Positions 25,502 through 37,034 of a stretch of DNA of 64,000 bases are shown here, in pieces. The notes under the pieces were generated by a model. The model did no database searches. It was not told where the DNA came from and saw only the letters and a list, made by a program, of their open reading frames with translations. The stretch comes from Sympetrum striolatum. Its lineage: Eukaryota; Arthropoda; Insecta; Odonata; Libellulidae. The stretch lies in contig OX388350.1 in NCBI GenBank assembly GCA_947579665.1, positions 90,353,152 to 90,417,151 on the forward strand. Direction: 5' to 3'. Positions within the stretch are counted from its first letter, which is position 1, and each line of letters starts with the position of its first letter. A program made the translations under genes and the position numbers.

Positions 25502-25631
25502 ACAGATATCATTCCGAAAATGGCCAAAACGTGTTCTAGGGACCCCAAAACGTGTATTTCTATTGAAATCTCGAAGTCGAATTTTTTTCATGAAAACAAT
25601 ACTTTCTCTATACTTCGTATATGGAGAAAGT
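24605..25631 (-). mobile_element. Family B repeat, copy 3, nested in family A
   Basis: Minus-oriented copy: TCTGATGTGGCCAGCACATG at the left edge, and the palindromic head at 25601-25631 on the right. A-runs flank both edges (T-runs in element orientation). It holds two sub-repeat units of about 300 bp (each with a GAGCGCCCAC motif near 25131 and 25448) and a CA microsatellite at 25461-25504 at the same relative place as the TG tracts in the other copies. No protein is encoded. Confidence 0.85.
25461..25504. repeat. (CA)n microsatellite inside family B
   Basis: A long CA run with one TA interruption. Its position relative to the head palindrome is the same as in the copies at 23010 and 29377, so it is an inherited part of the element that expands and contracts. 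Confidence 0.95.
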
Positions 25632-26700
25632 AAAAAGGATTGAAAATATCCTTAAAATTTGCTGCAATTTATTCGTCTGGCATCGAACCCGGGTCTTCCT
25701 AGTGATACTTACTATGCAGCACAAACGAAAGTCACCATCTCTAGCTATGTGTGAAAATTCAAGCAGATATATTTGCTGCAACGGCCTCAAAAGATGTCCT
25801 ACTTTTCCCATATATTCCTTGCGTGAGAAATTTTTATGAGATCTGGCAATGAACCCAGGAACAGCATGGTATTATATAATTTTTTTCTTAAACCGAGTGT
25901 TAATATACATCTTCTATCTTAGCAAGAACACCCTATTGTTTCGATAAGTACATGAAATAAATAATGAAAAGCTTACCCGATATGTTTTATGTGGAAGATA
26001 TATTAACCGCCCGTCATCGAACCCGAGTCTACCTGGTGAAACCTCCTATGCAGCAAAACAGAAGATAATCATTTCTAACTACATGTGAAAATTCAGGCAG
26101 AAATATTGGCTGCAACTGCCTCAAACGACGTCCTACTTTTCCCTTATATTCCTTACGAGGAAATGTTAATGTGCTCTGGCATCGAATCCAGGTACAGTAT
26201 TTTCTTATCTAAATTTTTTCCATAAACGGAGTCTTAATATACATATACTGGCGCAGCAAGAACTTCCAATCATTTCGATAAGTGCATAAAAAAAATTAAA
26301 AACTACCTCAATGTATTTTAAAGGGCAGATTATTGCACCGTCCTAGCATCGAACCCAGGATATTCTTTGTGAAAGTCATTAGTGTTTTCCATAGATCTTG
26401 ACCATATCTATAGGCTCCTTGAGTTTTAATCTTCTACTTATCCGGAAAGTATTTTTTTTATTTCCGAAAATCAATGCAATGCTTTTAAATGGAAAAATTG
26501 GGACTTTGGAGCCCTCTGGAATCGAACTCATGACACTGAGGTTCAAAATCGCAATTTTTCTGGCGGTTACACAATGTGGCCAATATGTCGTAAAAATTTC
26601 AAGTCAATGACGGTTGTGGTTTAGCCTGTGCATTTGTATCCTCTCTATCTATCTATCTATCTATATGAGTGAATCCGGAGAAGCATCTATATTTAATAGA
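25632..26700 (+). repeat. Family A repeat, right side of a split copy
   Basis: Six monomers in a row, each with a T-arm-like core read here as its complement: CATCGAACCCGGGTC (25684), ATGAACCCAGG (25850), CATCGAACCCGAG (26016), CATCGAATCCAGG (26179), CATCGAACCCAGG (26345) and ATCGAACTCATGAC (26520). Spacing is about 163-175 bp. A TATC run follows at 26644-26665, then an inverted terminal motif at 26672-26700. Together with 24505-24604 this is the best full-length single copy. No open frame of note. Confidence 0.85.
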
Positions 26701-26709
26701 TAAAAGATT

Positions 26710-29050
26710 AAGTATTTAGGAATGGCCACTAATGGGGATTCGACTTTATTATTTCATATATTGGTGTATACTTTATAAAATTACAACATCTAATAAGTCA
26801 AATGGAGAAAATTAAGTTGCTAGTAGAGAATGAAAAAGTAATTACATCGATGGCAGAATTGAACGATGAGAATCTTAACTGAGATTGAATGGAGGCGAAA
26901 AAAAAATAATCAGATTTAATGACGAGTTTAATCGGCAGAAAACGCAAACGAGGTACCGTTTAATCGGTGCTTTACTTGTCCACGTTTTCCTTTGCTTTCC
27001 AGAGAAATTAATAAACTTACATAGTAATTGTTTTAAATGTGTATTAGCATACAACTATTGCAATTAATCATGGTTACATACTCATCTTTAGTTTCCAATC
27101 CCAGATAAAACTGTCTTAAAAAAGAATTCAAATAATTGCTGATTTAACGAATTGCCGAACTGATGAAGGCTATAAATGTTGTAATTTTAATTAAAAGAAG
27201 CATTAATCGATCTTATTTTTATTTTTCGTTTAATATTAAGTCAAAGGTGCTATTTTACGTTGATCCTATAGCCTAAATGATTTGTTGATGGCTTCTGAAA
27301 TGAACCCATAGGACATCTAAATACGATTATTTGGAATTTCTCGAAGAGAGACGCAGATAGTGGGGGTGGACAACGAAGGAAATATCACTTTCGTTGAATC
27401 AATCCGTCGGAATTAGTTTAAAAAGACACATTTCGATTTCATTAAACCTTCCAAGAATATTGAATGAGTCTACAACATTTCACTTGCGGCGGAAATAACA
27501 GGAAATTCAAGACATGAGATGTTGAGATAAAATTCTTACATTTTGGGCAAAAGCTACAACAGTCGTGAAATGTAAATCCTTTGTCTCAATTTCCTCAAGT
27601 GGAAAATAACGCATTCCTCGATGGAATTGATAATGCCTGTGAGACGTTAGTAAACATTGAGGCAATTGATTGAAAAATTGCTCGGCTGCAAATCGTGAAT
27701 TTGTATTAACATCAATTCTCTGTGTTAAAATTTAAGAGTTAAAGCGTTAAAAATGTAATAATGTCTCCTACGAAACGGTTAAATTTACACTCTGCATTTC
27801 CGATTTGATGCTATTGTTTCTCTTCTAGCATCCGTTCTTTCTTTGCGTACAATTCTTCAGCTTTCTCTTTAAGTGCGTGTTTAATTTAATTTAGTGTGTT
27901 CGTTAAAAATGTATTACTACGGTATTACTACATTTTGAGGCAATAAAATACAAAAATTTATATGAACTCAAACTCAGTAACAAGATAAATAACAGCTTTA
28001 GATTTCCTCCGAAGAACTGGAAAATTTCGGCTCGGAATTGTCTCCGGCAAAAATGGAAGTTTCTTTTCGTTTGGTTCGAATCCACGCCACGACCACAGGT
28101 TGCACTCGACGTCTCTTTATTAGGATTCCATATTTTGCTACAAATATTCTCTCAATAAGTCACAGTCATTGAATTATAAATGATTACTCACTCATGAGTG
28201 AGGAATTTAAGCTGAGGGTCACATCTTTTGAAATACAACCAAAATAATAAATAATTAGAGCTTGAGAAATTATATCAGTGGTGAGCAATCAACTGTCTAC
28301 AGTTAATACGTGCGCTTTAAGATAAACCGTTTTCTTCTTTTCCTAAGCAAGACATGATATATATGATTTCCCAGCTTAGCTAAATATATAAATTTAAATA
28401 AATTCTGCGTGAACATAAATGAACTAGTTTCGGAAATGTGAAAAATCCGTCTGCAGATGAAAAATAATCGATCATAATCACATATCTGTAATAGGTTAAG
28501 AGAATCATAGAAATAAACGAATTAATTACGAATATCTCGTTACAAAATATTTATTTATAGACTAGCTCTTCACTTTCTATCTATGATAACCTCAAACTAC
28601 GGAAAACATACATTTCCATGCCAAAAACATCTTCTTCAACGCCCCTATTAAAGTAAAAATTTTTATTATTGATTGGTTAATAACATCGATTAAGGCCCGA
28701 ATAGGTCTTCTGATATCATGAGCGTTGCTTCAAACACATGGATAATTAATTCCAATTGTTTGAAGTATTGCAGAAATTACACAATAGCCATTTTGTTAGC
28801 CGAGATTTAATACATTACATTCCATATTGTAATAATACATTACATTTTCTAATTGGATACATCAGTACGTATATAAAAGTACGAGCCTAAGGAATATTTG
28901 AATGTGTGCTGCGTTAATATTATTGTTGAAAAATTGTGCATATCTCCTTATTACTAATAGATGCCATTCATTCAAGCACTTTGTTGTACGAATTGTTCAA
29001 CTCAATCTTGTTTCTACCCTCGTTGTATCAATTGATAAACCATCTTTCTT
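26710..29050. other. No recognised feature
   Basis: AT-rich sequence with only short, chance-length frames. GGTTCGAATCC near 28074 resembles a B box but has no A box or repeat partner. Confidence 0.5.
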
Positions 29051-29057
29051 CACCAAA

Positions 29058-29223
29058 CCGGCTGCGGTCGCGGAGTGGTTAGCGTGCTAGAACTTTAACG
29101 TGAAGTTCCCGGGTTCGAATCCCGGCTAGTTGGATTTTTCCGGCTAGGGAATGGTTGTGTCTTTGTAAATAGTAATAATTATTGAAATGGATATAATCGG
29201 GGTCTTCCTGTTTTCATTAGAGA
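29058..29223 (+). mobile_element. tRNA-derived SINE, family 1, copy 1
   Basis: The head GGTCGCGGAGTGGTTAGCGT carries an A-box-like element and CCCGGGTTCGAATCCCGG carries a perfect B box. A shared body follows: GGATTTTTCCGGCTAGGGAA, ATTATTGAAATGG and TCCTGTTTTCATTAGAG. The copies at 37650, 38694 and 40662 share the same body. After it comes AGTTATTATTATTAT, similar to the 3' tail of the LINE at 8989-9040. It is a Pol III-type retroposon; the tRNA-like part does not fold into a convincing tRNA gene. Confidence 0.85.
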
Positions 29224-29376
29224 AGTTATTATTATTATACTCTGAGATGCAATCACTATTCCTCACTTGTCCTGAAGCATGTCACATGCAGTACATGTAT
29301 ATGAGTGATTTCAACATTAATGTTATTCTTCACTTCAGCAATGCTACTTGATCTATGACCGTTGAATTATCTTTTT

Positions 29377-29512
29377 ATTTTCTCCATATACGAAGTATAG
29401 AGAAAGTATTGTTTTCATGAAAAGATTCGACTTCGAGATTTCAACGGAAATACATGTTTTGGGGTCCCTATAACACGTTTTGACCATGTTCGGAATGATG
29501 TCTGTGTGTATG

Positions 29513-29543
<31 letters not shown>

Positions 29544-30409
29544 GTGTCTGTGCTTGTTGGCGTTCTAACGTGAAAACTATTAATAGTATCAATACCAAAA
29601 TTCATATATAGTACTGTGGTGTATGCTGTCAGAGTGGATTAGTTTTTGAAGTAAATCGGTTAACCGGAAGTCGAGCTTCATTCATCAAAGCTCATTTCCG
29701 GTTTTCACAATATCTTCGTAAATATGATATATAGGTGTATTGTATACCTTATACAAGTTTTAGATAATATAATTTACTATAACTTTTGAATTTAATATAT
29801 TTTTGTATCACCGGTTGATTAGGAGTTATTCGTGAAATACCGATGAACCGGAAGTAGCTGTTTACTACTTTGTGGGCGCTCTAACATGTAAAATAATTGT
29901 TGGATCAACACCAAATTTCATATAAAATACTTTTATTACAGTCGTTAGAGTTGATTAGTTTTTGGAGTAAATCGGCTGACCGGAAGTTGAGCTTCATTCT
30001 TCAAAGCTCATTTCCGGTTTTCAAAATATCTCCATAAATATGATATTTAGGTATATACTATTATTTATAAACGTTTTAGAAAAAGTAATTTACTATAACT
30101 TTTGTATGAAACATATTTTTGTATCACTGATTGTGTAGGAGTTATTCATGAATTACTGATAAACCGGAAGTTGCTGATTATGTACTTTGTGAGCGCTCTG
30201 GACTCTATGGGCGAAAGGCCAATTTCATCGTTTTTCATCGAAAATGTCCCGAAAAACATTATTTATAATGTTTGTGACGTAAAAGATAATAATATATATA
30301 TTAATCACTCATCTTCAAAGTTTAGATGGAATATAGAGTTCGAAAATACTGTCGTAGATAAATATTTACATCTTATATATGGAGAAAGTCATGTGCTGGC
30401 CACATCAGA
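29377..30409 (+). mobile_element. Family B repeat, copy 4
   Basis: Head palindrome at 29377-29407 after CTTTTT, and end ATATGGAGAAAGTCATGTGC with GGCCACATCAGA before TTTTT. A TG microsatellite is at 29505-29544. Two sub-repeats follow, each starting at a GGGCGCTCT/GGCGTTCT motif and each holding ACCGGAAGT. An open frame of 118 codons (30102-30458) covers the last part and runs past the element end; it could be chance, and the same frame is broken by a stop in copy 2. Confidence 0.85.
29505..29544. repeat. (TG)n microsatellite inside family B
   Basis: TG run with TA interruptions, at the fixed microsatellite position of the family. Confidence 0.9.
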
Positions 30410-30459
30410 TTTTTATGAATTGGGCGATAACAGTTATCCTATTTTCAATCTGATGTAAT

Positions 30460-33400
30460 GTGGGACTATTCAGCCTTTACTTCGTGGAGCCTTCTAACAT
30501 GGCGAATGAAAAAACTAAATGATTTTATAATCAAACTTCGCGGAAACTGAAATATTTAGATCTTTTTATTCACCTTTGAATAAAGAATATTAATATATCT
30601 TACACGTCGGATTGTCTGAAAGAGTAATTTTGGATAAATCGCCAATAAGAATGCTTGTAATGTAATGTCAGCATAAATGTCTGATAATATAAATATAACA
30701 GCAAATCGTTGGAGGGAAGATGTACTTCCATCGCCTCCATTTTTCAAAATGTCCCAACGATGTCTCGGTAAAAAATTAGCACACTTTGTTTCGTGCAATT
30801 TCTTTTCATTGTAATTGGATTCATCCCGGAATTTCAAATGGCAATCTTCCAGTTTACAGTGCGATGGAATCCTTTGCCATTCCACCCTCTGTCACGTGTC
30901 TTTTTACGAATACGAAAGAAGGAGTTTGTGATTCGCTGAAATCAAATCCCTTTGCTTCCTGCGACCGACGGTTCATCAGTGTATACACGTTTGTCATTTG
31001 TTTTAGTCTCGGATGATCGAAAGCCAATATAGAATCGGACATAAACAGCGCCTTCGATAAAGCAACCGCAAAATAAAAACAACAGCGAGGGACAAAAAGC
31101 GATCAATAAAAACAAACCCAAACATAAATGGTTTCGGGACAAATAAAAATGATTTCGGGACAAACAAATAATTTTCAATGTTTGTTTGGGGCGAAAGTGA
31201 GAGAATTAAGCAATATGAAATACCATATGAGATAATCTATTTAAAAATTCAATTTACCTAAGGTATATTTAACTTTAAAGAATATCGAATAAAAGTGTGG
31301 AAAGTCGTTTGCGTCTAGTTATAAAAATTGCAATTAATCAAAGTTCAAGTCAAATTTGTAATTTATAACATAATTTCTTTACGTTTTCCAGTTTATTGAA
31401 AATTAAATGTGATAGAAACATCGTAAAGGGGGTGAAATTTGATTTGACCACAAAAAATCAAATCACCGAATTCTCCATTTGTGTGAGAAAATTCTAAAAT
31501 TGAAAGCAACGGAAGATCAGTTTTCAGTGTAATTTTGAAGTTCTTTGGTCCGGCCAACGAGTCTTCGGAGATGAAAAGATTTGTTGTTTTTCCGCAATTT
31601 CAATACAAAATTTATAATATTTTTATTTTTAGCAATTTAGTATTGTCTAGAAGTCTTTTTTCGATACTTATAAATTTACATGAAATAGTTTAACACATTT
31701 TCCTTGATGAAATATCTCGCGGCATGGAAATGAACACCCGCGAGTGCCTTTTCACCCGACTGAATATTCTGACTTTATAGAATTTTTGGCTGCACCGAGT
31801 ATCATTTAAGGCAAGAAAAAAATAAAAAAATATAGGAGTAGCTATGGTAAATTTTTAAAGTAAATTTGGTAAAGAAAAACATTCCGAGCAATTGCTACAT
31901 TCTAGCCATCTGTTGAATCAACACAAAGTTTTGTAAAGTTCCAAATTTTCACCTCTCTCTCGTGATAAGCCTACACACGACGGTGTATAAAAATAAGAGA
32001 TGGAATCAAAATGTTCTCGTGTCTAATCATCTAGCAAAAAAGGTTACAATGAAAAGAAGCAATTTCTGTAAAGCTGTCAGTCTCACTGTCAGGCATTACC
32101 GTTTAGGCCCACTTTAAATCGTTCCTATTCACCCACTGGTCCATCCTCATGTCAGATATCATTTCAGCTCTTCAGATCAAATGCTCTCATTAACTTCCAT
32201 TAAATCCATTTTTCATCGATTCGACAAAAGAAAGCAATGAGATTAAAACTGATATTCGAAGAGGATTACATAATGAATCGGTAGGAGGCGCCATAATCCG
32301 TATCGAATCGTAGAAATTATGACGTTCAATCTTGCAGTTTGCAGTTTTTCAGAACGTTTTCTTCCTCTATGACGGTTAGATTTTAAACTGCTAATATATA
32401 TTTCCTTTCATCGCTGTTTTAATCCTTTTAATTGGCAAATAAATGCCTTATTTCGCCGCTCTGCTGTTAGGAAGCTCCCTCGTGGAGGAAATAGAAGCAA
32501 ATCAAGGTACCCATTTCACGTTCATTCTCGCAGTTTGTGAATACATACAAAATTGTGATCTGTTCGTTCACAAATATACGAGACGAATCACTAATCTAGC
32601 ACCTGCTTCACGCATAAACGCAGTCAGAATTCACTCGCGCTTCATGCCTTTTATCCTCTTCCACACTTCCACCCTAATATATTCAAGTACTTGAGGACAC
32701 ATTTGACCAAATTCAACCCTATTTCATATGATTTATTTCGTATAAAACTTGAAGCTCTCAAGATTAATGCATGTTGTCATAGAAATGGAGGAACACATGG
32801 AAGAAATATATTCTATCTGTTGAATCGTCATGATTCTCCTTGTTTTAAATCTTCTTTTTCGCGGTGAACATTTACTCGAAATTAAGATGTAAAATAGTTT
32901 TACTGCTCTTTTAAGTAGAAATAAAGATCGATGAGACTTGTTCATTCTCCTAATTTATATAAATTAATAAGAATTTTCCCTATCGATGAATTCCTTTCTA
33001 TAAGAAAGAGAATATAGCGGGATTTTAATTCTCTATATATAAATTATTTAGAAATTGGAATATATTTTCATTAATATACTATCAGTAATATATTATATGC
33101 AAATATTCTCAATCCTCATTCTGATGCTAAATTTGGCGAATATTTTAGAGGAGTGAGAATATGTCACTTTGACAGCGAAACTAAGTCAAAGAAGACGCTT
33201 AATAAGCACTTTTCCAGTTACAAATGACCAAGCAAAAAAATTTTCACTATCTTTAAAACGATTTCGAAGGTGCGTTAAGTGTTTTCACAGAGAAGTTTTA
33301 TTTCTAAAAGAATAAAATATTTGGTTTTCCACTTGCTGCAGTGAACTGACTTTGGAATGCACATTGATGCGAATAAATTAAAATGCTTAATTACTTACAT

Positions 33401-34140
33401 TAATGCGCCAAAGTCTTAGGTGGAGTCATTAATACTTACACTCGCTTTCACAGGCATCTTCGTTTTCTTATGGGAAAATGCTCGGATTCAACAATCGCCT
33501 TTGTCATCAAGAAAACTTCAAAACTTGAATTGCATCCATCTTTTCTCTCGTCCACTATTGAATTTAGTTAACCACCGCAACATTTTTATAATATTTATTT
33601 TCATTTTCTCAAAGTCCTATCAATTTCGATTCGAAATTTCATGACCAAATCTTTGATTAATTTCCGTTCTATTGGTGCTAGTCTCAACTCCTTCTAATGC
33701 AATTCTTCAAAATGTATACAGCTTGTAAGCAATAAAGAAGTTTATATTAATTCCTTACGGCAATGTATCTGAGCTATCCTGGTTCAAATCTAGCAAACAG
33801 TTTGTATAAAAATGCGATATTACCTTACTTTTGGTATTTCTGCAGTCATATCAAATCAACGGATTTAAATAATAAATTACAAATATATAATCCCAGGGAA
33901 TTTCTGCTTTTTATATAAAGATATACTCAACATATATCCAATTTCATACACATTTGTTGTCGCATAAACATTTAATATAATTTGTTTGGATAAGCATTGC
34001 TTAATTATTGCTTCATTAAATTCCAATATGCGCGTGTGTCAATGTGCTGCAGAACAGCGGGTCGAGGGAAATTAAACGGCTAATCGGAATCTGAAAAATG
34101 GACTGAGTTGGTAAGAGTGTCACCGTCAATTTTCAATGTC
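30460..34140. other. No recognised gene
   Basis: Opposite-strand frames of 109 codons (minus, 30556-30885) and 76 codons (plus, 30786-31016), a short near-duplicate around GGTTTCGGGACAAA / GATTTCGGGACAAA (31130-31164), and otherwise AT-rich sequence to 34.1 kb. Nothing matches a known family. Confidence 0.45.
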
Positions 34141-34149
34141 GTATATGCC

Positions 34150-34785
34150 GAGAAAATGGTTAAAGAAGCCTGGAAAGACAAGGGACTAAAGTTTGGTGGG
34201 GTATAAGGTGTACAGACTATTGTGCGTGATTGCGAAAAGGGTTTGAAAATTCTAGTAAATGCTCTTAACGATAAAGCAAGGGAGTTTGGAATGAAAATTA
34301 ACGTTAGTAAATCTAAAGTTTTGAGGTTCACTAAGGGAAAGAAAGCCAAGCTAACTATTAGGGTGGATGGGGAAAAACTAGAGCAGGTGGATAAATTTTC
34401 TTATTTGGGAAGTACTCTCTCTTGGGACGGAAGATGTAAAGATGAGGTTCCTAAAAGAATATTCTAGGCTAAGGAAGCCTTTATGAAGCGAAGAGAATTG
34501 TGACCAAAGGTCTTGACAAAGGAATCAGGAAAAGATTGGTGAAATCCCTGGTCTGGAGTGTGTTGCTCTATGGGTGCGAAACGTGGACTTTAAGAAAGGA
34601 GGAAGTCAAGCGATTGCAGGCCTTCGAGATGTGGGTGTGGCGTAGAATTGAAAAAATAAGTTGGGTTGATAGGAAAACAAACACGGAGGTGCTGGAGATG
34701 GTTGGGGAGGGCTTTAATTGAAGTGAATCGACAGAGGGTGTTGAGAGGGGAGTGGTTTCTAAAGCATGCAATTGAGGGATTTTGA
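34150..34785 (+). pseudogene. LINE reverse transcriptase fragment (second LINE type)
   Basis: A frame at 34222-34467 reads GLKILVNALNDKAREFGMKI, NVSKSKVLRFTKGKKAK and DKFSYLGSTLSWDGRC. After a stop and frameshift, 34500-34721 reads RKRLVKSLVWSVLLYGCETW, RLQAFEMWVWRR and KISWVDRKTNTEVLEMV. A further shift gives RALIEVNRQR and FLKHAIEG. These are the post-catalytic blocks of the LINE lineage marked by LYGxETWTL and FEMWxWRRxEKISW. Before it, KDKGLKFGGV is followed directly by the post-FADD region, so the FADD segment is deleted. It is a distinct lineage from the EYxxxxWDPH-type copies and is inactive. Confidence 0.85.
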
Positions 34786-34789
34786 AGGC

Positions 34790-35655
34790 GTACCAAAAGG
34801 TAGAACACTCACGATGATTTCAGTCGGCATTCAGTCTTTATGGTCTATAATCCAAGACCGGGAACGAATTACAGGTTTTCCGACAAATACCAATGAATTT
34901 CGTTGCTTAGAAGCAAAATATAATAAAAATAAAGATTGAATGGAATTTTCTATTCCCATTAGACACTAGTATAATGAACCAAATACATATTGACGCATAA
35001 AAGACTCGGAAGTAGTGATTTAATACAGAATTTGACTTTTCAATTTCGGAAAGCTGTATTACCAATATTCAGTATTTGTTACTTTAATCTCTTGAGGTGG
35101 ACGAGACTGCATATTTGAGTTTTGAGTGTTTGGAATGATCTTTCCTCGATCGCATGCAGATGAAGTGTGCCTCGAGAGTTAATGGAGTCTTTCAGAATTG
35201 GCCACCGTAGAGAAAGGGCGCCACCGTCGAGCAGAGGTCGGCGATGCGGGAAATAGTCTTCAGTGTGTTGGACAGCCGAGGAATTTGTATCCTTATTCTT
35301 TCGGCCTCTTTTTCATCTCCCCTTTTATTCCCTCCGTTCTCATTTCTCGGGACAAAGGAAATATATTTTTAATTTGGGTAGTGGTATGCTTCAGGAAGCC
35401 TCGTTATAACGTGGGGGAACTGCGTAAAGGTTGCGAGGCTTCTTACTCGAGTCTCCTATTGTCTGAGGAAAACGATTTCAAATCAATCAAACTTGTCAAA
35501 AGTCTCGAGTCATAAGTTCTGTCACTTTAGTTTTTCTACCTTGAAATATCTGACAGTACATAACGAGTTTCATGTTAGGTCATCGAATTAGATATATTTT
35601 TATAATTCTAACGGAAAATGCAAATTAAAAAAATGCTATACTATAATTAAGGAAT
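34790..35655. other. No recognised gene
   Basis: A 105-codon plus-strand frame at 35198-35515 starts in a mildly GC-rich patch and contains a hydrophobic stretch, but resembles nothing known to me. It is within chance length. Confidence 0.4.
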
Positions 35656-35662
35656 TATATAC

Positions 35663-35796
35663 TAAAGAAAGTAAAACTCACTTAGTTGAGTCCACAAAGA
35701 GAATTATTAAGGGCCTAGATTTCGCTGTCTTCAGATTAAAACTGACCTGGAAAAATTCTTTTTGTAGATTCAACAAAGTGAGTTTCACTTTCTTTA
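35663..35796. mobile_element. Foldback/MITE-like element E (134 bp)
   Basis: The 43-bp arm at 35663-35705 (TAAAGAAAGTAAAACTCACT...) matches the reverse complement of 35754-35796 with about five or six mismatches, around a 48-bp centre. The whole piece would fold into a long hairpin. It encodes nothing and fits a MITE; a TA target duplication is possible but not clear. Confidence 0.65.
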
Positions 35797-35799
35797 TGA

Positions 35800-36765
35800 T
35801 TACGGAGGAGTTCCACTGTGCAACACCTCAAATGATAAATTTCTTGCAAGATCGGCTCTAAAAGAAATGCTGTCATTTCTCACAACGAACGAACACTGAG
35901 TTTGGTTCCTTTGTTTGGGACATTACACATTTTTATGGAATCCGCGCATTTGAGGAGAACAGATTCAATAAGCAGAACACTTAGTTAAAGGATTCCTGGT
36001 TGGTTCCACGCACACATATACTGAATTTAAAAAATGAGAAATTCTTTTATGGCAATATTATATATTTCATTTTTTAATTTTGAAGAGAAAATTTTCTTTC
36101 GCTAACACTAAATCATTATTTTTCACTTTTGTTTATCCTTGGGGTTACATATCACCAACATATTTTTCCATTCTTAAAATGAATTAGTGAATATAGCAAT
36201 GGTATGTTCCAATTCGTACAGAATAGAACTTCAAATAATTAAGACTTGCATTTTGGCTGTACATTACTCATTGCAATAATATCTGACGACGCAAGTAAAA
36301 GACTGTGCAAGACCAGAATTCCCCCAAATGTTGAGGCGAATGTTGTGTTCGTCGTGGCGATGATTTAATTAACTACTTTCATTTTACGTTTGTTCTCGGA
36401 AAGCACCGCACACTTTCCTTCCACGGGTCCTTCGTTATATTCTCCATTTTCTTTTAAATTAGATCCCCTATCCTCTTCTTACCCCCGCATCCTCCCGCAT
36501 CCACCGCTCCTATTTCCAGATTGACCATTGTCAAGGTCACTTCCGCCCGAAGATGCATCTTAATTAAACTCGACGCCTTCTCAGTGAAAACAGCATTTTC
36601 CTCGGATTCATTTTATGTGACGATGTCCCAACTTCTGAATCTCCCGCAGCAAATTGCTTTACAAGAGTTGTTCAACAACCTTCGCTCTCTTTTTGCTTTT
36701 TACCAATGTCTCTTCGCTTATTCGAGTGCCGAGGCATCGGGCGTATTCCACAGAAAATACTGGAA
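35800..36765. other. No recognised gene
   Basis: AT-rich, then pyrimidine-rich around 36400-36510. 36521-36539 reads TTGACCATTGTCAAGGTCA, an everted pair of nuclear-receptor half-sites. An 82-codon frame (36521-36769) is unrecognised. Confidence 0.4.
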
Positions 36766-36968
36766 TTAAAGTTTTTGATAGGAGGCATACACGCTATTGA
36801 TTAAAAAGAAGGCAGAGTGGAGTATTGGAAGGAAGGGATTCGATAAAAAGTATTGGATAAACAATCAGAAAGAAAATAATTCGTGAGAAGTATTCGACAT
36901 GAAAATATTGGATAGCAATAGTGGGAAGTGCGTCATAGGAGTTAAAAGGGACATTGGATGGGGAGATG

Positions 36969-37034
36969 TTGGATGGAAACAGTTGGATGGAAACAGTTGG
37001 ATATAAACAGTTGGATGGAAACAGTTGGATGGAG
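36969..37034. repeat. 14-bp tandem repeat
   Basis: Units of TTGGATGGAAACAG at 36969, 36983, 36997 (variant ATATAA), 37011 and a partial at 37025. Degenerate TTGGAT/ATTGGA words continue outward from about 36830 to 37110, suggesting an older, wider array. Confidence 0.9.

Noticed and set aside
28074..28084. B-box-like word GGTTCGAATCC
   Set aside because: No A box, no SINE body and no family A flanks; likely chance.
29058..29135. tRNA gene
   Set aside because: Good A and B boxes but poor acceptor pairing, and three more copies with the same non-tRNA body show it is a SINE.
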